From: CAUZIB01 sp963663925
Lineage (GTDB): Bacteria > Acidobacteriota > Vicinamibacteria > Vicinamibacterales > UBA8438
Direction of reading: 5' to 3'
Assembly (NCBI GenBank): GCA_965237405.1
Contig: OZ250139.1
Location: forward strand, 3,348,001-3,412,000
Length of the DNA stretch: 64,000 nt
Shown here: piece after piece, positions 57,658-64,000 of the stretch
How the letters are laid out: each line of letters starts with the position of its first letter
Numbering within the stretch: position 1 is the stretch's first letter
Made by a program: the position numbers and the translations under genes
Notes under the pieces: generated by a model
What the model saw: the letters and a program-made list of their open reading frames with translations, nothing else
Databases searched by the model: none
What the model was told of the DNA's origin: nothing

Positions 57658-58680
57658 ATGCACCAGCCATACGCTGCAAAGATTCCATCCCACCGTATCA
57701 CACCACCCGACATCTTCTTTGACCGTCGCAAGTTCATCGGGACGTTTGGGATGGGCCTCCTCGCGACGCCGTTGGTCGGGTGCACCGCGGGAGCTGCGCA
57801 GCGGCCCCAGGCCTCCATCATCGACATCCCGTTTCAGCGACCTGACGTTTTCCCGACGAAGCGAAACGAGGCCTACCAGATTCCGGCGATGATCGGTAGC
57901 GATCTGACCCCCAGAGAGGCTGCTGCGAGTCACAACAACTTTTACGAGTTCCTCTCAGGACGCGGGGGACCTGTCTGGCGGTTTTGCGGTGATTTCGAAG
58001 TCAATCCATGGCAGGTCGAAGTGTCTGGCGAATGTAATAACCCGACAACGCTCGACCTCGACGACCTGTTCGCCTTCGACCATGAGGAGCGCGTCTATCA
58101 CTTCCGGTGCGTCGAGCGCTGGGCGATGAACGTCCCGTGGTCTGGATTCCCACTCAGCCGTCTGATCGAAAAGGCCGACCCGACCTCTCAGGCAAGGTTC
58201 GTCAGGTTCGAGACGGCACGCAAGCCCGAGCAAATGCCAGGGCTCTCCTCCTCGCCGTGGTACCCGTGGCCCTATCAGGAGGCGCTACGCATTGACGAGG
58301 CGATGAACGCGCTGGCAATGGTTGTGACGGGCGTGTACGGAGAGCCCCTTCCGCGTCAGCATGGAGCCCCGATTCGGATCATCGTCCCCTGGAAGTACGG
58401 GTACAAGAACCCGAAGTCGATCGTAAAGATCGAGTTCCTCCGTGACGAGCCGACGGTCTTCTGGCAGGAGACCATACCGCACGAGTACGGCTTCATCTCG
58501 AACGTGAATCCAAACATTCCACATCCACGTTGGCCACAAACCGAATCATATTGGGTGGACACCGAGGAACTGTTTGACACACCGATCTTCAACGGGTACG
58601 ACGATTACGTCAGAGATCTGTACCTCGACGAGCCCCGGGAGCCGCAGCGACCGCTGCGGAAAGGCCAGCAGGCCCGCTAG
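57658..58680 (+). CDS. msrP: Periplasmic methionine sulfoxide reductase, catalytic subunit MsrP
   Basis: MsrP (YedY) is a molybdopterin enzyme that reduces protein methionine sulfoxide in the periplasm. The Tat signal has R23-R24 in FDRRKFIGTFG. The Mo-binding C151 lies in YHFRCVERWAMNVPWSG. HGAPIRIIVPWKYGYKNPKS and PTVFWQETIPHEYGFISNVN are family blocks. The haem-b partner MsrQ is not adjacent; the haem b-like protein at 38572 is a remote candidate. A divergent msrA supports the function. Confidence 0.95.
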   Translation: MHQPYAAKIPSHRITPPDIFFDRRKFIGTFGMGLLATPLVGCTAGAAQRPQASIIDIPFQRPDVFPTKRNEAYQIPAMIGSDLTPREAAASHNNFYEFLSGRGGPVWRFCGDFEVNPWQVEVSGECNNPTTLDLDDLFAFDHEERVYHFRCVERWAMNVPWSGFPLSRLIEKADPTSQARFVRFETARKPEQMPGLSSSPWYPWPYQEALRIDEAMNALAMVVTGVYGEPLPRQHGAPIRIIVPWKYGYKNPKSIVKIEFLRDEPTVFWQETIPHEYGFISNVNPNIPHPRWPQTESYWVDTEELFDTPIFNGYDDYVRDLYLDEPREPQRPLRKGQQAR

Positions 58681-58740
58681 GGACACTGCCGTCGCGACGA
58701 AAAGCGGATCCCTCCGACCCGAAAACACGTTTAAGGTCAT

Positions 58741-60303
58741 GTGAGCTGTGGCATGTCCCATGACGATTCGACTGACGCTGATCCGCTGATTCAACCGGAC
58801 GACGATTTCAATCGGCGGCTCGTCGCCAACGTTCATCCCCCTGCGTGGAATAACCCCCGAGCTACGGACCGTTACAACCTCGTGGTTATCGGAGCGGGAA
58901 CGGCTGGGTTGGTGACCGCGGCAATCGGTGCTGGACTCGGCGCGCGGGTTGCCCTGGTCGAACGACACCTGATGGGTGGCGACTGTCTCAACGTGGGGTG
59001 CGTGCCTTCGAAAAGCATCCTTCGGGCCGCACGAGCATGGGCCTCACTTCACGGAATCGAAGAGTTCGGTCTCAGTATACCTGCCGAGGTTCAGGGTAAT
59101 TTCGGTACGGCTATGAAACGCATGCGTCGCCTGCGGGCGCGGCTGAGCCACATCGACTCGGCCCAGCGATTCAAAGACCTCGGCGTCGACGTGTTCATTG
59201 GCGATGGGCAGTTCAGCAGTGCCCACACGATCGACGTCGACGGACAGACGCTGCGCTTTCGCCGAGCCGCCGTTTGCACCGGTGCGCGAGCGGCGGCACC
59301 GGCGGTGCCAGGCCTCCAAGCTGCTGGATACTTGACCAACGAAACGGTCTTCGAGCTGATGGAGCTTCCGTCCAGGCTGGCCGTCATCGGCGCCGGCCCT
59401 ATCGGCTGCGAGATGGCCCAGGCGTTCGCGCGGTTCGGGAGTCGGGTCACGGTGTTCGAGCTCGCCGACCGCATCCTCCTGCGTGAGGACGCCGACGCAG
59501 CTGCGCTCGTGCAAGCTGAGATGGAGCATGACGGAGTCTCATTTGCGCTCGGAACCAGCGTGGCCAACGTTCAGTGCCAAGATTCTGAACGCGTCATTCA
59601 CTTCACGATGGACGGGTGCCAACAGACCGTGATCGTCGACGATATTCTGGTCGGCGTCGGTCGCACTCCCAACGTCGAGGGTTTGGGATTGGAGACAGCC
59701 GGCATTCGATACGACAAGAAAGGCATTAACGTCACCGCGACGCTGCAGACGTCCAATTCAAGAATCTACGCGGCCGGGGACATTTGTTCGGCGTACAAGT
59801 TTACTCACACTGCCGACGCGATGGCCAAAATCCTCATACAGAATGCGCTCTTTCCGCATCCGTTCGGCCTCGGACGGGCGAGCACCGACTCCCTGATTGT
59901 CCCGTGGTGCACCTTCACCGAACCCGAGATTGCCCACGTTGGTCTCAACGAGGCTCAGGCACGAAAACGTGGTATCGAGGTCGATACGTTCACCCAGACG
60001 CTCGACGAAGTTGACCGCGCGGTCCTAGACGGCGAAGACCGAGGTTTCGTTCGTGTGCACGTGAAAAAGGGAACCGACATCATTCTTGGTGCGACGATCG
60101 TGGCGACCCATGCGGGTGATATGATCAGCGAGCTGACACTCGCGATGAAAGCGGAGACCGGCCTTGGCACGATCGGAGCCACGATTCACCCGTATCCCAC
60201 CCAGGCCGATGCTATTCGAAAAGTGGCGAACATGATGCGACGAGCCACGTTCTCGGAGAGCAAAAAGTCGATCTTGAGCCGTTGGTTTCGCTGGATGAGA
60301 TAG
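58741..60303 (+). CDS. Mercuric-reductase-like pyridine nucleotide-disulfide oxidoreductase
   Basis: The 520-residue flavoprotein has FAD (LVVIGAGTAGLVTAAIGAGL) and NAD(P)H (LAVIGAGPIGCEMAQAFARF) loops and the redox pair C82/C87 in GGDCLNVGCVPSKS. It also has YAAGDICSAYKFTHTADAMA and a C-terminal dimerisation domain (ISELTLAMKAETGLGTIGAT). It matches the MerA-like branch but lacks the N-terminal metal-binding domain and the C-terminal vicinal cysteines of true MerA, ending ILSRWFRWMR. The real substrate is unknown. GTG at 58741 or ATG at 58753 may be the start. The selenoprotein gene follows. Confidence 0.88.
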   Translation: MSCGMSHDDSTDADPLIQPDDDFNRRLVANVHPPAWNNPRATDRYNLVVIGAGTAGLVTAAIGAGLGARVALVERHLMGGDCLNVGCVPSKSILRAARAWASLHGIEEFGLSIPAEVQGNFGTAMKRMRRLRARLSHIDSAQRFKDLGVDVFIGDGQFSSAHTIDVDGQTLRFRRAAVCTGARAAAPAVPGLQAAGYLTNETVFELMELPSRLAVIGAGPIGCEMAQAFARFGSRVTVFELADRILLREDADAAALVQAEMEHDGVSFALGTSVANVQCQDSERVIHFTMDGCQQTVIVDDILVGVGRTPNVEGLGLETAGIRYDKKGINVTATLQTSNSRIYAAGDICSAYKFTHTADAMAKILIQNALFPHPFGLGRASTDSLIVPWCTFTEPEIAHVGLNEAQARKRGIEVDTFTQTLDEVDRAVLDGEDRGFVRVHVKKGTDIILGATIVATHAGDMISELTLAMKAETGLGTIGATIHPYPTQADAIRKVANMMRRATFSESKKSILSRWFRWMR

Positions 60304-60457
60304 CGTCCTTATCCGCGCCCGAGTAACGCTGTATTTACCGCATCAACGATTGCGTTGACCGGTAAGGTTTGATGCCTGCTATCAAGACCTTGACGGTCGC
60401 ATGCTGCATTTCCACCGATCATAAGTCTCATGCATGGGACGGCGTCCGCCCTCTTGC
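60304..60457. other. Intergenic stretch before the selenoprotein gene
   Basis: No gene or terminator is recognised in about 150 bases; a short chance frame starts at 60372. Confidence 0.4.
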
Positions 60458-60486
60458 TTGGTCACACCCTGAGTACGCGATAAGAT
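60458..60486 (+). promoter_or_regulatory. Possible promoter of the SelW-like gene
   Basis: TTGGTC (60458-60463), a 17-base spacer and TAAGAT (60481-60486) fit a weak sigma-70 promoter, giving a leader of about 43 bases to the GTG at 60536. Confidence 0.35.
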
Positions 60487-60535
60487 TGTTCGGTAGCCGT
60501 CGCTCGTTTCGGTTAACTAGCCAAGGAGTTCACGC

Positions 60536-60769
60536 GTGCAGATTTCCATCACCTACTGCGGTCGTTGAAAGTACCTACCACGGGCCTCCAGTCTGGCGAC
60601 CGATATCAAGCGTCTTGTTGGCATCGAACCCGAACTCATCGAGGGAAGCAACGGGATCTTCGACGTTATTGCAGAAGGTAAGGTTATTTTCTCCAAATAT
60701 GATGCCGATCGGTTTCCTGAACCGAACGAAATTATCGCTCTGATCCAAACAGTTAACCAAGACCGCTAA
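60536..60769 (+). CDS. SelW/Rdx-family selenoprotein (in-frame TGA as selenocysteine)
   Basis: AAGGAG lies 7 bases before the GTG at 60536. The 77-codon frame is interrupted only by TGA at 60566-60568 (codon 11). With selenocysteine there it reads TYCGRUKYLPRASSLATD, the CxxU redox motif of Rdx proteins. It then follows the family pattern PELIEGSNGIFDVIAEGKVI, FSKYDADRFPEPNEIIALI to TAA. Rdx proteins are small thioredoxin-fold proteins thought to act on thiols or glutathione. The match on both sides of the TGA and the hairpin just after it make a pseudogene unlikely. A standard gene call would miss it or start after the TGA. Confidence 0.85.
60581..60602 (+). promoter_or_regulatory. Putative bacterial SECIS hairpin of the SelW-like gene
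   Basis: Starting 12 bases after the TGA, CGG-GCC (60581-60586) pairs with GGC-GA-CCG (60595-60602) around the loop TCCAGTCT. A G lies in the apical loop about 23 bases from the TGA, inside the spacing known for SelB-binding elements. It is coding sequence as well. Confidence 0.5.
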
Positions 60770-60778
60770 CCTCAAATC

Positions 60779-62494
60779 CTAGTACCCGACCGCTTGGCCG
60801 TCTTTGCGCGGGTCGCTGCCGCCGTGCAGCATCCCGGTCATCAGATCAATCATGATGGCTTGATACCCGCCCATACTGCCACCACCAACTCGGCGCACGC
60901 TGTGACCGAGTCGCCTCAACTGGGCGATCACATCGTCCGAAATGCCAGGCTCCACAAGAATACCGTTAGCGTGTCGAACCCGGGCCGCATCACCCGCCTC
61001 CTGAAGGTTCATGCCAAAGTCGATGATGTTCGAGAGGACTTGCCAATGTCCCTGAGGCTGCATCGAGCCACCCATCACACCAAAAGCCATGAATGGCTTG
61101 CCGTCCTTGGTGACAAAGCCTGGCATGTTTGTGTGTAAAGACCGCTTGTGCGGTTCAAGCGAATTTAGATGCCCTTCCTCGAGCGTGAACCCAGCGCCAC
61201 GATTCTGGAGAGCAAAACCAACATCGCCCGGCACAACTAGGGAACCGAAGCCACCAAAAATGCTTTCGATCAAGGAAATCGCATTCCGGTCCTTATCAAC
61301 CACCGTCAGATAGACAGTGTCGCTATGCTCAAACGGTTTACCCGGTGTTACAGTGATCGACGCGCGGTCGTGTGCAATAAGACTTCGCCGCTTATCGGCA
61401 TAGCTCTTGGAGATGAGCGACCGAGTCGGTAATTTATTCGCGTCAGCGTCCGCGACGTAGGTGTCACGATCAGCCCAGACAAGTTTTTTTGCTTCCGCAA
61501 ACAAATGGATGGTCTCGGCGGAGTTATGACCCATAGCAGCCACGTCATACCCCTCCATGATGTTTAGGATCATCAAGGCGAGAATTCCAGAACTATTAGG
61601 TGGGATCTCCCAAACATCATAGCCTCGATAGTTCGTTCCAATAGGTTCAACCCAGACCGACGAGTGGTCTTCGAAGTCTCGCATCGTAAAATAGCCACCG
61701 TTTGCTTCACTGAAGGCGACAATGCGACGTGCGATGTCACCACGGTAAAAAGCGTCGCGGCCACCCCGTGCGATCGCGTCGTACGTGGCAGCCAGTCGTT
61801 TGTTCCTAAACACTTCGCCAACCCGTGGTGGTCGACCATCGGGCAAGTAGGTTGCCGCAGAGTCCGGCCACTCCGCGAGGCCCACTGCAGAACCGGCCCA
61901 CTGCCTCTGGATAATCTCGCTGACCGGGAATCCATTGCTGGCGTACTCAATAGCTGGTGCGAGCACGTCAGAAAGTGGCATGGTCCCAAATCGATTGAGC
62001 AACTCGTGCCACCCATCCACGGCACCAGGAACCGTCCAGGTAAGCGGACCATTCCCCGGCATTCGGTTAAAACCCTGCCGAACCAATGTCTCACGACTGA
62101 TCTCATACGGTGCACGGCCTGTCGCGTTCAACCCATAGAGTTGTTCGGTTGCGGCATCCCACACAATCGCGAACAAGTCCCCGCCAACACCATTCATGTG
62201 GGGTTCGACCAGACCGAGCACGGCATTAACCGCCACGGCCGCGTCGATAGCGTTTCCGCCAGCTTTCAGGATATTGAGACCAACCTGGGCAGCGATGGGC
62301 TGACTAGCCGCCACCATTCCGTGTGGTGCAATGACCTCTGAACGACTACCATGTGGACTCCGTGCTGGACGGCTGTACCCGTGACTAGACAAGCCTTCGT
62401 TTTCCTGAGCAACCAGCGGCTCGCGAGGACCGCCCGTTGTTACTAGCACTGCCAGCACCACAGTAGTTTGTCTAACGTAGATCCATGGTTTCAT
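60779..62494 (-). CDS. ggt: Gamma-glutamyltransferase
   Basis: The periplasmic enzyme cleaves glutathione and related gamma-glutamyl bonds. The 571-residue precursor has a signal peptide (TTVVLAVLVTTGGPREPLVA), the large-subunit start GMVAASQPIAAQVGLNILKA GGNAIDAAVAV, and the self-processing nucleophile T393 (HSDTVYLTVV) that begins the small subunit. Later blocks are NRGAGFTLEEGHLNSLEPHK and GVMGGSMQPQGHWQVLSNII. It is convergent with the SelW-like gene, stopping 10 bases from it. Both may touch glutathione metabolism, but that link is inference. Confidence 0.95.
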   Translation of the reverse strand: MKPWIYVRQTTVVLAVLVTTGGPREPLVAQENEGLSSHGYSRPARSPHGSRSEVIAPHGMVAASQPIAAQVGLNILKAGGNAIDAAVAVNAVLGLVEPHMNGVGGDLFAIVWDAATEQLYGLNATGRAPYEISRETLVRQGFNRMPGNGPLTWTVPGAVDGWHELLNRFGTMPLSDVLAPAIEYASNGFPVSEIIQRQWAGSAVGLAEWPDSAATYLPDGRPPRVGEVFRNKRLAATYDAIARGGRDAFYRGDIARRIVAFSEANGGYFTMRDFEDHSSVWVEPIGTNYRGYDVWEIPPNSSGILALMILNIMEGYDVAAMGHNSAETIHLFAEAKKLVWADRDTYVADADANKLPTRSLISKSYADKRRSLIAHDRASITVTPGKPFEHSDTVYLTVVDKDRNAISLIESIFGGFGSLVVPGDVGFALQNRGAGFTLEEGHLNSLEPHKRSLHTNMPGFVTKDGKPFMAFGVMGGSMQPQGHWQVLSNIIDFGMNLQEAGDAARVRHANGILVEPGISDDVIAQLRRLGHSVRRVGGGSMGGYQAIMIDLMTGMLHGGSDPRKDGQAVGY

Positions 62495-62844
62495 TGAGTA
62501 CCTCGATTCGCCGAGTCACCGCACCGCCGGACGTGTGGTCGGCAATCTATCACAAGGGTTCCCGGAGCAAGAACTCCCGGTGGGCCAGCACGTAGCCTGC
62601 CGCGTCGACGCTGTGTGTTCGGACGCGGGATGCGTGCGCTGCCAGTACGATATGCGCGCGCTCGGCGAACTCATTGCGACCGGTGGTCCTTGCGAGTCGC
62701 TCCAGCACCTCGACCGCGCGACCTCGGTGGCACCGCATCGACGCCCGAATTTGCTGAGGCTATCTGTAAGGAGCTCGAGTAAAGGAACAGGTAGGAGGTA
62801 GCAGCCGTACCTTCTATCTCCTATATCTCCTACTTCCTTCGCGA
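62495..62844 (-). other. Region between the OsmC selenoprotein gene and ggt
   Basis: A GTG at 62848 overlaps the OsmC stop (GTGA) and opens a 110-codon frame, but its composition is not protein-like. In another minus frame, 62550-62738 encodes VEVLERLARTTGRNEFAERA and ends AHREFLLREPL, a helical scrap with better protein character but no proper start. Short pyrimidine-rich repeats (TATCTCCTA-type) lie at about 62810-62835. I call no gene here. Confidence 0.35.
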
Positions 62845-63309
62845 TCACTCTTCCGTAATATCGGCCTGGATGTCGAGCTCAATGCACCCGCGAACACTGT
62901 TCGCGGCGGGACAGCTCGTCGGATGACGATCAACGGCACGCTGCGCCTTTTCTCTCATGCCGCGAGGAATCGTCAACGCGTAACGCACGCGGATGCGTGT
63001 AATCCTCAGTACCTTCTCAACGGCCTCGATGTCGCCTTCAACAGCGGCGCTGATCTTGTCGGGTGACGCCGGAATCTCGCGCACCTCCAGTGCGCGTGCT
63101 AGGGTGCCAAGCAGTCAAGCCCCGACGGCAGCCACCATATGGTCGAGTGTGGCTGGCACCTCTTCGTCGGGATCAACCCCATAGAAGGCTTTGATCCCAC
63201 CGTGCACGCCGAACCGGATCGGGGTGTCGAAGCCCTCCAAAAACGCTTGGCGAATCGGTCCCTTGACGCGCTCAATCCGAAGCCGACTGGTGTGAACGAC
63301 ATTTGACAC
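62845..63309 (-). CDS. OsmC-family selenoprotein (in-frame TGA as selenocysteine)
   Basis: AAAGGA lies 8 bases before the GTG at 63309. The 155-codon frame is broken only by TGA at 63115-63117 (codon 65). Around it the protein reads PATLDHMVAAVGAULLGTLA, where OsmC/Ohr proteins carry the peroxidatic Cys; the second conserved Cys lies in HPTSCPAANSVRGC. The N-terminal part (FGVHGGIKAFYGVDPDEEV) and C-terminal part (KVLRITRIRVRYALTI) both fit the OsmC fold. With Sec the protein should be a strong thiol peroxidase against organic hydroperoxides. Standard calling would give two truncated halves. Confidence 0.85.
63078..63096 (-). promoter_or_regulatory. Putative bacterial SECIS hairpin of the OsmC-like gene
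   Basis: On the minus strand CGCGCAC and GTGCGCG form a perfect 7-bp stem with loop TGGAG. It begins 18 bases after the TGA, with loop guanines about 27-30 bases away, within the range of known bacterial SECIS elements. Confidence 0.55.
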
Positions 63310-63357
63310 AACTTATATCCTTTCCCAATGAAGAATTACTGATAGGCTCGCAATTGA

Positions 63358-63924
63358 ATGCTGCAATTTTCGACCATGTCACAGTCAAGCATAGCGTTAC
63401 CGGTCACTTGTGTCTTAGGACTGACGATAACGGCGGGATGGGCGGGTTGCTCGGTGGCGCCGCAGCAGATCGAACCTGCCCCGGCGGGTGTCGTAAACTA
63501 CACTCGGATCGATGCAACTGTCGCCTGCGCTGGGGCCACGCCCCCCACCGCCATGGCTGAACTGAAGGCTCGAGGATTTGTGTCAATCATCAATTTTAGG
63601 ACTGAAGGAGAACCCGGAGCAAACGTCAAAGAGGGGCGCGCGGCCGCGGAAGGTGTCGGACTGAAGTATTACCACCTGCCATTCCGACAGGCGACTCCGG
63701 AGGTGACAGAGACATTCCTCAAGGCAGTAGCCGACCCAGTAAACCAGCCAGTGTTCATTCACTGCGGCTCGGCGAATCGCGTGGGTGCGATGTGGCTCAT
63801 TAAGCGGGTCAAGGTCGACGGATGGTCCGTTGAAGCGGCTACGGATGAAGCCCAAGCGATCGGGCTTCGCTCGGCAGCACTTAAGGCGTTTGCGCTTGAG
63901 TATGTGAGAAACGGTGGCACATGA
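63358..63924 (+). CDS. Putative lipoprotein with DUF442/dual-specificity phosphatase-like domain
   Basis: The 188-residue protein starts with a lipoprotein-like signal (LTITAGWAGC, lipid Cys at about residue 31). A phosphatase-like domain follows, with the P-loop HCGSANRVGAMW (HCx5R), the upstream FVSIINFRTEGEPGANVKEG and YYHLPFRQATPEVTETFLKA. It resembles beta-lactamase-hydrolase-like (BLH, DUF442) proteins linked to sulfide metabolism and tyrosine phosphatases. The substrate is unknown. ATG at 63376 is an alternative start. It is divergent from the OsmC gene. Confidence 0.78.
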   Translation: MLQFSTMSQSSIALPVTCVLGLTITAGWAGCSVAPQQIEPAPAGVVNYTRIDATVACAGATPPTAMAELKARGFVSIINFRTEGEPGANVKEGRAAAEGVGLKYYHLPFRQATPEVTETFLKAVADPVNQPVFIHCGSANRVGAMWLIKRVKVDGWSVEAATDEAQAIGLRSAALKAFALEYVRNGGT

Positions 63925-64000
63925 TCCGGCCTTCGGACGCCAGACCGGTGACATGGCGCCGGAAGAATTCCGACGCCATGCCATCGAGCTCGTTGACTGG
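63914..64000 (+). CDS. Start of a PLP-dependent decarboxylase (runs off right edge)
   Basis: A frame opening with GTG at 63914 (or ATG at 63953) encodes GDMAPEEFRRHAIELVDW before the window ends. This is the characteristic N-terminus of group II PLP-dependent amino-acid decarboxylases (aromatic-L-amino-acid/tyrosine type). The GTG overlaps the previous stop by 11 bases. Only 29 codons are visible, so substrate class cannot be judged. Confidence 0.65.
   Translation, partial: MAHDPAFGRQTGDMAPEEFRRHAIELVDW

Noticed and set aside
62516..62848. 110-codon ORF overlapping the OsmC stop as a coupled gene
   Set aside because: Despite the GTGA overlap its amino-acid pattern is not protein-like and a different frame looks better.

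Overview
The window reads as a chromosomal segment of a Gram-negative-type (diderm) bacterium. Outer-membrane porins, periplasmic PQQ/cytochrome c dehydrogenases, an extracytoplasmic FMN/haem b module, ergothioneine genes and the protein types as a whole fit Acidobacteriota, most likely the Vicinamibacteria. That placement is inferred from general familiarity with the protein types, not from a search. The left 15 kb is visibly richer in G+C than the rest and is full of IS debris. From about 15 kb rightwards the sequence is an orderly housekeeping chromosome.

Bases 1-15,000 are a decayed mobile or accessory segment. They hold an IS6-type element, an IS481/IS3-like element with perfect ends, at least five copies or fragments of IS5-type elements (one intact), a tyrosine recombinase, truncated host genes (exonuclease III, a beta-barrel protein, a helix-turn-helix regulator, a frameshifted DUF2007 protein), an ergothioneine pair egtB-egtD, and an unrecognised minus-strand operon (10,797-13,079) interrupted by an IS5 fragment.

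Bases 15,000-21,400 are a complete minus-strand rRNA operon: 16S, tRNA-Ile(GAT), tRNA-Ala(TGC), 23S, 5S and terminator. A perfect 17-bp processing stem flanks 16S and a palindrome lies near the promoter. From 32,761 down to 21,420 runs a tightly packed minus-strand operon: M16 peptidase, MBL-fold hydrolase, purB, purS, purQ, purL, purF, purM, purN, tyrS. Most junctions are 1-8 nt overlaps or gaps.

Bases 32,900-47,900 hold RNA-modification genes (rlmN, mtaB), an NhaC antiporter, a four-gene outer-membrane/FMN/haem b/ApbE electron-transfer module, a likely small RNA with promoter and terminator, a MATE-like transporter, a CPA1 antiporter, proC, pseudogene debris, a pyrophosphate-type phosphofructokinase and a SixA-like phosphatase. 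Bases 48,000-58,700 hold yggT, a fused accD-accA, a dihaem cytochrome c plus PQQ dehydrogenase pair, a cupin, an M1 peptidase, a BON-domain protein, msrA and msrP.

The most interesting part is 60,300-63,310. Two genes there are cut by an in-frame TGA exactly where their families carry a redox-active Cys or Sec: a SelW/Rdx-type protein (CxxU) at 60,536-60,769 and an OsmC-family protein (U65) at 62,845-63,309. Each has a plausible bacterial SECIS-like hairpin just after the TGA. They are best read as two selenoproteins that automatic gene calling would miss or split. No selA, selB, selC or selD is visible in the window.
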